From Rhizobium sp. RM (lineage in GTDB: Bacteria; Pseudomonadota; Alphaproteobacteria; Rhizobiales; Rhizobiaceae), in assembly GCF_013390595.1 (NCBI RefSeq), contig NZ_JACAWV010000007.1, positions 558,001 through 622,000 of the forward strand: a DNA stretch of 64,000 nt, read 5' to 3'. This document shows, piece after piece, positions 36,010 through 45,213 of this stretch (the first letter of the stretch is position 1; the number at the start of each line of letters is the position of its first letter). The notes beneath the pieces were generated by a model, which saw only the letters and a program-made list of their open reading frames with translations, was not told where the DNA came from and made no database searches. The translations under genes and the position numbers were made by a program.

Positions 36010-36036
36010 CCGGTCATCTTAAGGGGAGATGGCCGG
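36010..36036 (+). terminator. intercistronic stem-loop after hyuAB
   Basis: CCGGTCATCT and AGATGGCCGG form a ten-pair stem with one G-T wobble and a seven-base loop, 11 bases after the hyuAB stop and before the binding-protein gene. It could be an attenuator or an mRNA end-protecting element. Confidence 0.45.
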
Positions 36037-36067
36037 CACTTTAAAAAAAATCCAGGAGATCATTCGC

Positions 36068-37624
36068 ATGAAAATGACCCGACGCAACTTCCTGAGCACT
36101 GCCGTCTCAGCTGCAGCACTCGCCTCAATGCCGCTTGATAGCTTCGCCGCCGGCCGCAAAATCCTGATCATGGCGAGCAGTGTCGACATTCCGAACTTCG
36201 ATCCGCATGTCGCCACCGGCTATGCGCCTGCCATGCTTTTCCGCAACACCTACGATGCCCTTGTGCGCGTCGTCGGCACCCCACCGAAAATCGAGCCGGG
36301 TCTCGCCACGAGTTGGACGGTTTCGGACGATCAGAAGCGCTACGAATTCAAGCTCGATCCCGATGCCAGATTCCAGGATGGCACGCCCGTGACCGCCGAA
36401 GCTGTCGTCTATTCCTTCAAGCGCATCGTCAAGCTGAAGCGCGGCCCGTCATGGATGATCGCAGGTATCGTCGATGCGGACAGTGTCAAGGCAGTCGATG
36501 CCAACACCGTTGCCTTCGATCTGAAGGCCCCATTTGCCCCGTTCCTCCAGGTTCTGCCGTGGATGTTCGTCGTCAATCCGGCAATCGTCGATGCCAATAT
36601 CGGTAACGATGACGGTCAGGCCTACCTGATGCAGAACACCGCAGGCTCGGGTCCGTTCAAGATGGGCCGTGTTGCTCCAGGTAATCTCTACGAATTCGTT
36701 CGTGTCAAGGACGACTGGCACAAGGGTGGTGGCAATCTCGAAGGCGCGATCTGGAAGATCGTCCGCGAAGCCTCCACCGAACGCATGATGCTGCAGCGCA
36801 GGGAAGCCCATATCGCGCTGGAGCTTTACTCTGAAGACATGGACGCCCTGAAAGACAACCCAGCCGTAGTCAGCGTTATCGAGCCGGAATATCGCACGTT
36901 CTCGATCAAGATGAACACGGCCAAAGGGCCGCTCGCAGACAAGAACCTGCGCAAGGCAATCTCCTTCGCCTTCAACTACCAGAGCATGCTGGATGCCGCA
37001 GGCCCCGCCGAACTGATGGTCGGCCCACTTCCGACAGGCATTTTCGGCCACGACGTAAATCTTGAGGTCTATCGTCACGACATGGACAAGGCGAAGGAAT
37101 ACCTCGCCAAATCGGAATATAAGGACGGTGGTTTCAAGCTCTCCGTTATGCATGCAACCGGCTACGAAAACCAGCGCCGCTGGTCACTGCTTTTGCTGGA
37201 AGCACTGAAGGCGCTGAACATCGAACTGGACATTCGCCCGGCTACCTGGCCGGACACGGTTGCAGCCGCCCAGTCGCCCGATACCATGCCGAGCTTCATG
37301 TGCCTGTTCCAGACGGCCAACTATGCCGATCCTGATAACGTTGCCTTTGCCGCCTATCACTCCTCGCGCAACGGCCAGTGGCAAAACCCCGTCTACAAGA
37401 ACGAGCAGGTCGACAAGCTGATCGAAGCAGCCCGCGTCGAGACCGATGAGACCAAGCGCGCCGATCTCTACAGGCAGTTCCAGCAGCTTGTCGTTGAAGA
37501 CGCCCCCGACATCTTTGGCGTCCTGGAAAAGCGCAAGCTCGGCTTCGGCGCCAATGTGAAAAACTTCGTCTTCACGCCGGTTGCCGCCAACGCCATTGAG
37601 CTTCTGCCACTGTCGCTCGACTGA
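36068..37624 (+). CDS. ABC peptide/opine-type binding protein, Tat-exported
   Basis: A 518-residue family-5 (DppA/OppA type) solute-binding protein. The N-terminus has a twin-arginine motif, TRRNFL, then a hydrophobic stretch and a cleavage site near residue 27 (DSFA). Export in folded form is therefore likely. The mature part has the family stretches IEPGLATSWTVSDD and FQDGTPVTAEAVVYSFKR. Downstream are matching permeases and ATPases. The ligand is presumably a peptide, oxoproline or hydantoin derivative linked to the enzymes at both ends of the operon. Confidence 0.92.
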   Translation: MKMTRRNFLSTAVSAAALASMPLDSFAAGRKILIMASSVDIPNFDPHVATGYAPAMLFRNTYDALVRVVGTPPKIEPGLATSWTVSDDQKRYEFKLDPDARFQDGTPVTAEAVVYSFKRIVKLKRGPSWMIAGIVDADSVKAVDANTVAFDLKAPFAPFLQVLPWMFVVNPAIVDANIGNDDGQAYLMQNTAGSGPFKMGRVAPGNLYEFVRVKDDWHKGGGNLEGAIWKIVREASTERMMLQRREAHIALELYSEDMDALKDNPAVVSVIEPEYRTFSIKMNTAKGPLADKNLRKAISFAFNYQSMLDAAGPAELMVGPLPTGIFGHDVNLEVYRHDMDKAKEYLAKSEYKDGGFKLSVMHATGYENQRRWSLLLLEALKALNIELDIRPATWPDTVAAAQSPDTMPSFMCLFQTANYADPDNVAFAAYHSSRNGQWQNPVYKNEQVDKLIEAARVETDETKRADLYRQFQQLVVEDAPDIFGVLEKRKLGFGANVKNFVFTPVAANAIELLPLSLD

Positions 37625-37632
37625 TGATTTAA

Positions 37633-37656
37633 AGGGGCGCCTGTTGCGGCGTCCCT
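37633..37656 (+). terminator. intercistronic stem-loop after the binding-protein gene
   Basis: AGGGGCGCC-tgttgc-GGCGTCCCT is a nine-pair stem with one wobble, eight bases after the binding-protein stop and 22 bases before the first permease start. Confidence 0.6.
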
Positions 37657-37678
37657 CTTCTGACCACCGGAAGCGCCC

Positions 37679-38686
37679 ATGATCCTTTATACCCTGAGAC
37701 GTCTTGTTTTGCTGATCCCGATGCTGATCGGGTTGACTGTGATCGTTTTCGCTATCGCCCGTCTGTTGCCTGGCGACCCTGTTGCTCTTGCGGCTGGCCC
37801 CAACGCCACGCCTGACGTGATCGAAAGCGTTCGTCAGGAGTTCGGACTGGATAAGTCTCTGCTACTGCAATACTGGGACTACGCGACAGGCCTGGTTCAC
37901 GGTGACTGGGGCGTATCCATCTTCACTCGTCGTCCGGTCTTTGAAGATATCATGACGTTTCTGCCGGCGACGTTGGAACTCGTTGCAAGCGCCATGCTGA
38001 TTGCCATCGTACTCGGCATTCCGCTCGGCCTTGCAGCCGCAGTCTATCGCAATGGCGTCGTCGACTACCTGACCCGTACGGTCGCTCTGGGCGGCATTGC
38101 CATGCCGCGCTTCTTCCTCGGCCTTCTTCTGCAGTTAATGTTTGTCTCCTGGCTGGACATTCTGCCGCTTTCCGGTCGCTTTCCGCTGATTGAAATTCCA
38201 CCTGAAGGACCAACCGGTTTTTATACCATCGATTCCATTCTGGCCGGCGACTGGTACTCGCTGTCAATTGCTCTTCATCACCTCGCCCTACCCGCCTTTG
38301 CGATGTCGCTTTCCCCGCTTGCGACCATTATGCGCATGATGCGTGCCTCAACGATCGAGGTGCTGCAGCAGGATTTCGTGATGACAGAACGGGCGCTCGG
38401 CATTTCCAACCGCAAAATCCTGTTCAAATACGTGCTGAAGAACGCGATGACGTCGACGTTGACGGTGATTGGCCTTTACGTCTCCTGGCTGCTCGGTGGC
38501 ACCGTCCTTGTCGAGACCGTCTTCGACTGGCCAGGGCTTGGCCTTTACGCAACACAGGCGATCCTGTCTCAGGACTTCATGCCGGTAATTGGCGTAACTC
38601 TGGTGATCGCCATGATCTATCTCGTCTCGATGCTCATCGTCGACCTGCTCTACGGCGTATTCAATCCGAGGGTCCGCTACACATGA
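37679..38686 (+). CDS. Dpp-type ABC permease (DppB class), hydantoinase operon
   Basis: A 335-residue membrane protein with the DppB-type opening LIPMLIGLTVIVFAIARLLPGDP and the EAA loop MTERALGISNRKILFKYVLKNAM. Six helices are expected. Its stop overlaps the start of the DppC-class gene (ATGA). Confidence 0.94.
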   Translation: MILYTLRRLVLLIPMLIGLTVIVFAIARLLPGDPVALAAGPNATPDVIESVRQEFGLDKSLLLQYWDYATGLVHGDWGVSIFTRRPVFEDIMTFLPATLELVASAMLIAIVLGIPLGLAAAVYRNGVVDYLTRTVALGGIAMPRFFLGLLLQLMFVSWLDILPLSGRFPLIEIPPEGPTGFYTIDSILAGDWYSLSIALHHLALPAFAMSLSPLATIMRMMRASTIEVLQQDFVMTERALGISNRKILFKYVLKNAMTSTLTVIGLYVSWLLGGTVLVETVFDWPGLGLYATQAILSQDFMPVIGVTLVIAMIYLVSMLIVDLLYGVFNPRVRYT

Positions 38687-39579
38687 CCATAACGTCCTCA
38701 ACCCTTCCCAAGCGCGACCACTCAGCACGGCTGGAAAACTGGTCCAGAGCATTTTATCGCTTTCGGCAAAGCTGGCTTTCCGTCATTGGCCTCGCCATCG
38801 TCGTGGCCCTGATTTTCATTGCGCTGTTTGCACCTTTCATCGTTCCCCATCCTGAACATGTGGCGGGAGGGACTAACACCTCCGCGCGTTTCATGGCGCC
38901 AGGTGCAGAACACTGGTTCGGCACCAACGCACTCGGACAGGATGTGTTCTCGCTCGTCCTTGTAGGCTCCCAGGTTTCTCTCTTCTCCGGCCTTGCGGTG
39001 GTCGTCATCGCTATCGTCGTGGGTGGCGTCATCGGTGCAGTCGCCGGGTATTTCGGTGGTTGGATCGATGAAATCCTGATGCGTTTCACCGACCTCTTGC
39101 TGACTATCCCGAGCCTCATCCTGGCCATGGCCGTTGCTGCAGCGCTGGGCACCGGGGTGACCAATATGATCATTGCCATCGCAATCACGTGGTGGCCGGC
39201 CTATGCGCGTCTCGTCCGAGGCGAAGTTATCGGCAAGAAGGAAGAGCAGTTCATCACAGCAGCAAAGGCACTGGGTGCGGGATGGCCGCGCATTCTCGGC
39301 CGCCATATCCTGCCCAACATCATGTCACCGATCATTGTGAAAGCCTCACTCGACATGGGCTTCGCGGTGCTGACTGTTGCCTCGCTCGGTTTCGTCGGCA
39401 TCGGCGTCAGGGCGCCGACACCGGAATGGGGCACGCTCCTCTCCGTCGCCCGCGCGGACATGCCGGACTACTGGTGGACGGCCGTTTTTCCTGGCTGCGC
39501 CATTTTCCTGGCGGTGCTTGCCTTCAACCTGCTTGGCGACGGTCTACGCGACGTCATGGACCCCAAGGCGCGACGGTAA
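38683..39579 (+). CDS. Dpp-type ABC permease (DppC class), hydantoinase operon
   Basis: A 298-residue membrane protein with the DppC layout: an N-terminal cytoplasmic tail, then a first helix, a periplasmic stretch (HWFGTNALGQDVFSLV) and five further helices. The EAA loop is TAAKALGAGWPRILGRHILPN. It pairs with the DppB-class permease just upstream. Confidence 0.94.
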   Translation: MTITSSTLPKRDHSARLENWSRAFYRFRQSWLSVIGLAIVVALIFIALFAPFIVPHPEHVAGGTNTSARFMAPGAEHWFGTNALGQDVFSLVLVGSQVSLFSGLAVVVIAIVVGGVIGAVAGYFGGWIDEILMRFTDLLLTIPSLILAMAVAAALGTGVTNMIIAIAITWWPAYARLVRGEVIGKKEEQFITAAKALGAGWPRILGRHILPNIMSPIIVKASLDMGFAVLTVASLGFVGIGVRAPTPEWGTLLSVARADMPDYWWTAVFPGCAIFLAVLAFNLLGDGLRDVMDPKARR

Positions 39580-39588
39580 GGTGACGAC

Positions 39589-40473
39589 ATGACTTTGCTC
39601 GATATCAAAAACCTTAATCTGGCGATGCGCAGCTTCGAAGGTGAAACACAAATCCTGCATGGCATCGATCTCAAGGTCGAGCGCGGAGAAATATGGGGGA
39701 TGGTCGGGGAAACCGGCTCCGGCAAATCGCTGACGGGCCTTTCCGTTTCGCGTCTCATTCCGCCCGCGACCGGCCGCTATCTCGCCGGATCAATCGAATT
39801 TGAAGGCCGCGACATGCTCAAGGCCAACGAGAAAGAAATGCGTTCGTTGCGCGGGCGCAAGATCGGCATGATATTTCAGGATCCGACGACAAACCTTAAT
39901 CCCGTCTTTCGCATAGGAACGCAATTGGTCGATGTCGCCATTCATGCCGGCCACGCCGACCCGACGGTCCTCGGTCTCGAGCCCGGCGCCTCGTCAGGCG
40001 ATCGCAAGAAGGCCGCGAGACGTGTGGCCGTGGAAATGCTGGACAAGGTCGGCATTCCCAAGGCAGCCGAACGCATCCATGATTACCCCCATCAGTTTTC
40101 CGGCGGCATGCGTCAGCGCGTCCTGATCGCCATGGCCATGATCGGAAAGCCGGACCTACTGATTGCCGACGAGCCAACCACCGCGCTCGACGTGTCGGTA
40201 CAAGCCCAGATCCTGAAGCTTATCCACGACCTGGTAGCCGAATGGAACATCGGCGTGCTGATGATTACCCACAATCTCGGTGTGGTGGCGCAAGTCTGTT
40301 CGCATGTCGCCGTGATGTATCGCGGTCGCATTCTCGAACGCGGCACCGTGATGGACGTTTTGAAAAAACCAGCCCATGCCTATACAAAGGCCCTCCTCAA
40401 CGCGATCCCAACAGCCCAGACCAAACGCGGTGAACTTCGCGGCCTTGGCGGCGTCATGCCGGAGGTTCAATAA
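39589..40473 (+). CDS. Dpp-type ABC ATPase (DppD class), hydantoinase operon
   Basis: A 294-residue ATPase with Walker A GETGSGKSL (the usual T is L), signature FSGGMRQRVLIAMA and Walker B LLIADEPTTALDV. It lacks the Cys-rich C-terminal region common in DppD proteins; its end at GGVMPEVQ is rather early. It overlaps the next ATPase gene by one base (TAATG). Confidence 0.92.
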   Translation: MTLLDIKNLNLAMRSFEGETQILHGIDLKVERGEIWGMVGETGSGKSLTGLSVSRLIPPATGRYLAGSIEFEGRDMLKANEKEMRSLRGRKIGMIFQDPTTNLNPVFRIGTQLVDVAIHAGHADPTVLGLEPGASSGDRKKAARRVAVEMLDKVGIPKAAERIHDYPHQFSGGMRQRVLIAMAMIGKPDLLIADEPTTALDVSVQAQILKLIHDLVAEWNIGVLMITHNLGVVAQVCSHVAVMYRGRILERGTVMDVLKKPAHAYTKALLNAIPTAQTKRGELRGLGGVMPEVQ

Positions 40474-41297
40474 TGCTTGAGATCAAAAACGTCTCAAAAA
40501 TTTTCCCCGGCCAGCGCAAGGGCCTGTTCGGGCGCACAGAGGGTTTTCGCGCCCTCGATGATATCAATCTGCGGGTAGAGAAAGGCAAGAGCTTCGGGCT
40601 CGTTGGCGAGTCCGGCTCCGGCAAGACGACTTTGACGCGTTGCATCCTGCGGCTCGAAACGCTGACATCCGGCAATATCCTCTATGACGGTGCAGACATC
40701 AGCAAACTCAATCCAACCGAGATGCGGCGCCTGCGGGCCCGGCTACAGATTGTCTTCCAGGACCCCTACGCCTCGCTGGACCCACGTATGACGGTCCATG
40801 ACATCGTCGCCGAGCCGCTGGTTATCCATCGTGACATCGTCCCTATGTCATCGCGCCAGCAAACCGAACGCGTACTGGAACTGTTGCTGCAGGTGGGACT
40901 GCGCGAGGAACATCTTTTCCGATATCCGCATGAATTTTCGGGCGGCCAGCGCCAGCGTATCGGTATTGCCCGCGCACTTGCCGTCAAACCGGAATTCCTG
41001 ATTCTTGACGAACCGACCTCGGCACTCGACGTCTCGGTCCAGGCTGATGTTTTGAACCTTCTGCACAGGTTGCAGGACGAACTCGGCCTCACATACTTCT
41101 TCATAAGTCACGATCTCGGCGTCATCAGATACATCTGTGATGACGTTGCTGTCATCTATCGTGGAAAGCTGGTTGAAAGCGGCCCGGTTGAGGATATCTT
41201 CGACAGACCGAAGAACGACTATACACGCCTGCTGATCGACGCGATGCCAGACCCTGATCCGGATCGCTCTCCCTTCCGCAAAGCTGTGTCCGCATAA
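40473..41297 (+). CDS. Dpp-type ABC ATPase (DppF class), hydantoinase operon
   Basis: A 274-residue ATPase with Walker A GESGSGKTT, signature FSGGQRQRIGIARAL and Walker B FLILDEPTSALDV. It forms the second half of the ATPase pair. The M20 amidohydrolase gene starts 15 bases after its stop. Confidence 0.93.
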   Translation: MLEIKNVSKIFPGQRKGLFGRTEGFRALDDINLRVEKGKSFGLVGESGSGKTTLTRCILRLETLTSGNILYDGADISKLNPTEMRRLRARLQIVFQDPYASLDPRMTVHDIVAEPLVIHRDIVPMSSRQQTERVLELLLQVGLREEHLFRYPHEFSGGQRQRIGIARALAVKPEFLILDEPTSALDVSVQADVLNLLHRLQDELGLTYFFISHDLGVIRYICDDVAVIYRGKLVESGPVEDIFDRPKNDYTRLLIDAMPDPDPDRSPFRKAVSA

Positions 41298-41312
41298 AAC
41301 CCTGGAGCAAGC

Positions 41313-42494
41313 ATGACCATCGACGCCCTGTCACTCGCCGCACTTGCCGATGAAGCCAAGACCTGGCGTCGGACCATCCACCAGCATCCGGAACTGCTTT
41401 TCGATCTGCCGAAGACAGCAGCACTGGTCACTGAAAAGCTGAAGGAATTCGGTTGCGACGAGGTGGTGAGCGGCATCGCCAAGACAGGCGTGGTAGCTGT
41501 TATCAATGGTAACAGGGGACCAGGCCGCACGATCGCACTGCGCTCGGACATGGACGCCCTGCCCATGTCGGAACAGACGAACCTGCCATACGCATCCAAA
41601 GTCGAAAACATGATGCACGCCTGCGGCCATGACGGCCACACGGCCATGCTGCTGGCCACGGCCAAGCAACTGGCAGAAAGCCGCGACTTCGCCGGCAAGG
41701 CCGTGCTGATCTTCCAGCCTGCTGAAGAAGGCGGCGCTGGAGCAAGGGTCATGATCGAAGAAGGCATTCTGGAACGCTTCGGCATCGAGGAAGTCTACGG
41801 CATGCATAATGAGCCGGGTCTCGATGTCGGTTCATTTGCCATCCGAAGCGGCCCGATGATGGCCGGGGGCGATCGTTTTGTCATCACGATCAACGGCAAG
41901 GGTGGACACGCGGCTTATCCGCACCTGTCACATGATCCGGTTTTGGCTGGCGCACAGATGATCGTTGCGTTGCAGGCAATCGCATCACGCTTTACCAATC
42001 CTTTCGATCCCGTCGTTGTCTCGATCACCTTCATGGAAGGTGGCAATGCGGGAGCACTCAACGTCATCCCCGCGTCGATCAGAATCGGCGGCACCATCAG
42101 GACCATGAATCCGGAAACCCGAAAAATGGTGGAGGAGCGTTTCCGCGACGTTGTCGAGAGCACTGCAAAATCTTTTGGTTCGGAAGCAGTTATCGACTGG
42201 CGGCCGGGTTATCCGGTAACGGTCAACGATCCCGAAAAAACGAAAATTGCCGCAGCGGCAGCAAGCGCCGTCGCGGGTGCCGACAAAGTCGATACCAATT
42301 GGCCGGCAACTATGGGCTCTGAAGATTTTTCCTACATGCTGGAAAAGCGGCCGGGCGCATTCATATGGCTTGGCAATGGCGACAGCGCCGATCTGCACAA
42401 TCCTGCCTACGACTTCAACGACGACGCAATCGCTCATGGCATCCGCTACTGGCTGTCGCTCGTCGGTAAGCGGCTTGATGGAGCCACCGCCTGA
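41313..42494 (+). CDS. M20-family amidohydrolase
   Basis: A 393-residue zinc amidohydrolase of the hippurate hydrolase/N-acyl-amino-acid type. Metal-site motifs are HACGHDGH (102-109, with C104, H106 and H109), AEEGG (E138, E139), GMHNEP (H165) and a C-terminal LHNPAY histidine. It is the last gene of the operon that starts with hyuAB. It could remove an acyl or carbamoyl group from the ring-opened product, or process the imported compound. Confidence 0.9.
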   Translation: MTIDALSLAALADEAKTWRRTIHQHPELLFDLPKTAALVTEKLKEFGCDEVVSGIAKTGVVAVINGNRGPGRTIALRSDMDALPMSEQTNLPYASKVENMMHACGHDGHTAMLLATAKQLAESRDFAGKAVLIFQPAEEGGAGARVMIEEGILERFGIEEVYGMHNEPGLDVGSFAIRSGPMMAGGDRFVITINGKGGHAAYPHLSHDPVLAGAQMIVALQAIASRFTNPFDPVVVSITFMEGGNAGALNVIPASIRIGGTIRTMNPETRKMVEERFRDVVESTAKSFGSEAVIDWRPGYPVTVNDPEKTKIAAAAASAVAGADKVDTNWPATMGSEDFSYMLEKRPGAFIWLGNGDSADLHNPAYDFNDDAIAHGIRYWLSLVGKRLDGATA

Positions 42495-42544
42495 TCAAGG
42501 CCGGATTCCAAGCGTCGTAGTCAAAAGAGAAAAATCGATACCGC

Positions 42545-42569
42545 TGCACGCGAAAGAAGATCGCGTGCA
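42545..42569. terminator. hairpin between convergent operons
   Basis: TGCACGCG and CGCGTGCA pair perfectly around a nine-base loop in the 84-base gap between the M20 gene and the convergent RpiR gene, so it can end transcription from both sides. Confidence 0.6.
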
Positions 42570-42578
42570 ATGTTCGCT

Positions 42579-43418
42579 CTACAGCTCGTCCAGCGTTTCG
42601 TTCAGTGCCTCTATGCTGCGAAGGCGGGTCCGCCCCTCTGTGCCCGCCCTTTCGAGGCAGCGCGTGATGAGGAGATGGCAGAGCGCCATCACCGCCGTGT
42701 GATTGAATAAAGGTCCCGGTGCCAATGTCTGGCACTGGAAATGCCAGGCAGCATTGGTTTCGAACGGAGCGCCTTCGTCGGTGATATACAGAAGCTGTGC
42801 TTTTGATCGCCGAACCTGTTCAATGATCGCATGTGACTGAGTGGTTCTGCGGCGCAGGCCGAAGAAAACCACGACATCATTTTCAGCGATGCTGACCAGA
42901 TGCTCGCCCATGGTTTGTCCGGCGCCGGGAATAACGGCAATGCTTTCGATAACCTGTGTGAGTTGCCATTGGAGATAGGCTGCAAAGGGGTGGCTGCTCC
43001 GGAAACCGACGACCCACACCTTGCGTGCATGCAGCATTGCGTTGACGGCAGCGTCGATCTGGCTTTCCGTAACAGCAAGAAACGTGGCTTCGAGATTGGC
43101 TACAGCCTGTGCGACGTGCGCCTTTATCGATTGCTCTGCCCCGACATCGGCAGCGCTCGCCAGAAAGAGCCGGGAGCCCGTCTGCTTTTCCGCTCGGGCG
43201 TGGCGCCTTGCCTCTTCGTAGTTCTCATATCCAAGCCGCTTGATGAAACGGGTCACCGTTGCCTTGGAAACATGTGCAAGGGCCGCAAGCTCCTGCGCCG
43301 AGTAGCTGGCGAGTTCACCAGGAAAATCGCAGACGAACTCTCCAATCCGCTTTTCGGCGGGATGAAGCTCCGGCAGAGCTTGCCTGACGCGAAACAGAAA
43401 CGATCTTTCCTTTGGCAC
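42579..43418 (-). CDS. RpiR-family transcriptional regulator
   Basis: A 279-residue regulator with an N-terminal helix-turn-helix (YSAQELAALAHVSKATVTRFIKRLGY) and a C-terminal SIS domain (VWVVGFRSSHPFA and the IIEQVRRSKAQLLYITDE region) that binds a sugar phosphate or similar effector. I chose GTG at 43418 because GGAG stands six bases upstream; a longer start at GTG 43466 is possible. It is the last gene of the second Dpp-type operon. RpiR members with amino-acid or hydantoin neighbours are known, so the ligand need not be a sugar. Confidence 0.87.
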   Translation of the reverse strand: MPKERSFLFRVRQALPELHPAEKRIGEFVCDFPGELASYSAQELAALAHVSKATVTRFIKRLGYENYEEARRHARAEKQTGSRLFLASAADVGAEQSIKAHVAQAVANLEATFLAVTESQIDAAVNAMLHARKVWVVGFRSSHPFAAYLQWQLTQVIESIAVIPGAGQTMGEHLVSIAENDVVVFFGLRRRTTQSHAIIEQVRRSKAQLLYITDEGAPFETNAAWHFQCQTLAPGPLFNHTAVMALCHLLITRCLERAGTEGRTRLRSIEALNETLDEL

Positions 43419-43521
43419 GGGATACTCCGGCAAATTCTCAACACGGCAAGCTTCAGCCGCCGTCACACGGCTTGCAACAGAAAAAGCAGCGGGGTGCAAG
43501 GTCGACAACGCCGGATATCCG

Positions 43522-44199
43522 TCACAGTTGCAAGGTCGATGCGTGGCTTTCCATTTCCAACGCCTTAACAAGCCGTTCCACCGCCGAACGGATCGGTGCG
43601 ATAATGGGTGCAGAGAGAGCGCGTTGCAGATCATCGGCCGCCTGGCCGAGCGGCCCGCCACCGATGATAACCACATCGGCACCGTCCTTTTCGAAACATT
43701 CCCGAGCCGCGATTTCAAGCGCCGCGTGTAAAGCCTGAGGATCTGATGCGAGCCGCTGCGGATCTCCCTTCGTCAATCGGGTGCCGGTAAAGAGCGACGC
43801 AAAGCCGAATGTCTGCGCCTTGGCGGCAAAACTCTCGACAAGGTCGGGCGTCACGGTGGCGATCCCGAACCGTCGCCCACCGGCTGAAGCCTCCATCATG
43901 CTGGCCTGGCAGATCCCGACCGACGGCAGACCGGTTACGGCCGCAAGACGCTCCAACCCTGGATCGCCGAACGCGCAGACGATAAAGCCGTCGCTACGGG
44001 CTGCCAATTCAAGCCCCATCTCCACGACGCCATCGGCGGCGGCAGCCAATTGGGCATCGTTGAGGATCATCGGCACGCCACGTCCTGCCGTCATCCCCTC
44101 GATTTCAAGGCTCGCCGGCAGATAGCTACGGGCGATGTTGGTCATCATCGTCGTGGTGACATGTGACGTATTCGGGTTGATCAGTCCTATGCGTTTCAT
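43522..44199 (-). CDS. Asp/Glu/hydantoin racemase family protein with displaced cysteines
   Basis: A 225-residue protein of the hydantoin racemase family, opening with MKRIGLINPNTS as the family does. In typical members the catalytic cysteines lie in ACFGDPG and GCAGM. Here the first motif reads C75-A76-FGDPG, with Cys one place early, and the second reads GGGPLG (180-185) with no Cys. Racemization by the two-base Cys mechanism is therefore doubtful, and a variant chemistry is possible. It sits between the ATPase genes of a Dpp-type operon and the RpiR gene. The start at 44199 is chosen for the match to the family; 44202 is also an ATG. Confidence 0.85.
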   Translation of the reverse strand: MKRIGLINPNTSHVTTTMMTNIARSYLPASLEIEGMTAGRGVPMILNDAQLAAAADGVVEMGLELAARSDGFIVCAFGDPGLERLAAVTGLPSVGICQASMMEASAGGRRFGIATVTPDLVESFAAKAQTFGFASLFTGTRLTKGDPQRLASDPQALHAALEIAARECFEKDGADVVIIGGGPLGQAADDLQRALSAPIIAPIRSAVERLVKALEMESHASTLQL

Positions 44200-44244
44200 C
44201 ATTCCTGCGAGACCACGAGGGGTCACCCGCCCTATCTAGTTTTA

Positions 44245-45210
44245 TCAATTCGGGAAAAGACATGCGACACCCGCCCCGCCGGAAAGTGGCGCCAGTGGCG
44301 GAACCTGCGTGCGGCAGAGATCCGTGACCTGTGTACAGCGCGGTGCGAAAGCACACCCCGGCGACATGGCGGCCAGATCGGGTGGTGCCCCAGGAATGGT
44401 GATCAGTCGATCACGTCCATCGGCGAGTTCGACACGCGCGCCAAGCAGGCCTTTTGTATAGGGATGGCGCGGGTTACGGATGATATCGCCAACCACCCCC
44501 TCCTCCACGATACGGCCCGCATACATGACAGCAATACGATCTGCCACTTCAGCCGCCACGCCAATATCGTGGGTCACGAAGATGACGGACAGGCCATATT
44601 CGCGTTGGAGCTCACGAATAAGCAGCAGGATCTGGATCTGCACTGTCGCGTCCAGTGCTGTCGTCGGCTCGTCGGCCAACAGAACTTTCGGATTGCACGC
44701 AAGCGCCATCGCGATCATGGCACGCTGAAGCATACCTCCTGACATTTCGTGAGGATAATTGGCAAGACGCCGCTCTGGCGAGGGGATACGGACCTTCTGG
44801 AACAGCGCGAGCGCCCTTTCTGCAGCCGCACTGCGGGACACCTTTTCATGCCGCATGATGGTCTCCTCTATCTGCCGACCCACCGTGTAGACGGGATCAA
44901 GTGCAAGACGAGGCTCCTGAAAAACCATCGAGACCACAGCCCCTCGCAAATCGGCAAGCGCACGGTTGGAGAGCCCCAAGACATCACGTCCATCGACTGT
45001 CATGCCACCTTCGATCAAGGTTCCCTTGGGATGAAGCCGCAACAACGAGCGCATCGTCACGCTCTTGCCCGAACCGGATTCACCGAGCAATGCGACCACT
45101 TCTCCTGGTTTTACGGACAGGCTGACGCCGTTGACGGCCTTCACCGCCTTTCCGCCACGCCGAAATGTCACCGAAAGATTTTTGATATCGATCATCGCAT
45201 CATTCTGCAT
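44245..45210 (-). CDS. Dpp-type ABC ATPase (DppD class), second transporter
   Basis: A 321-residue ATPase with Walker A GESGSGKSV, signature MSGGMLQRAMIAMAL and Walker B VLLADEPTTALDA. It has the Cys-containing C-terminal oligopeptide region (GCAFAPRC, CRTQVPPL), unlike the DppD of the first transporter. Its start has GGAGG upstream and overlaps nothing; the upstream ATPase gene ends three bases before. Confidence 0.93.
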   Translation of the reverse strand: MQNDAMIDIKNLSVTFRRGGKAVKAVNGVSLSVKPGEVVALLGESGSGKSVTMRSLLRLHPKGTLIEGGMTVDGRDVLGLSNRALADLRGAVVSMVFQEPRLALDPVYTVGRQIEETIMRHEKVSRSAAAERALALFQKVRIPSPERRLANYPHEMSGGMLQRAMIAMALACNPKVLLADEPTTALDATVQIQILLLIRELQREYGLSVIFVTHDIGVAAEVADRIAVMYAGRIVEEGVVGDIIRNPRHPYTKGLLGARVELADGRDRLITIPGAPPDLAAMSPGCAFAPRCTQVTDLCRTQVPPLAPLSGGAGVACLFPN

Positions 45211-45213
45211 GGG

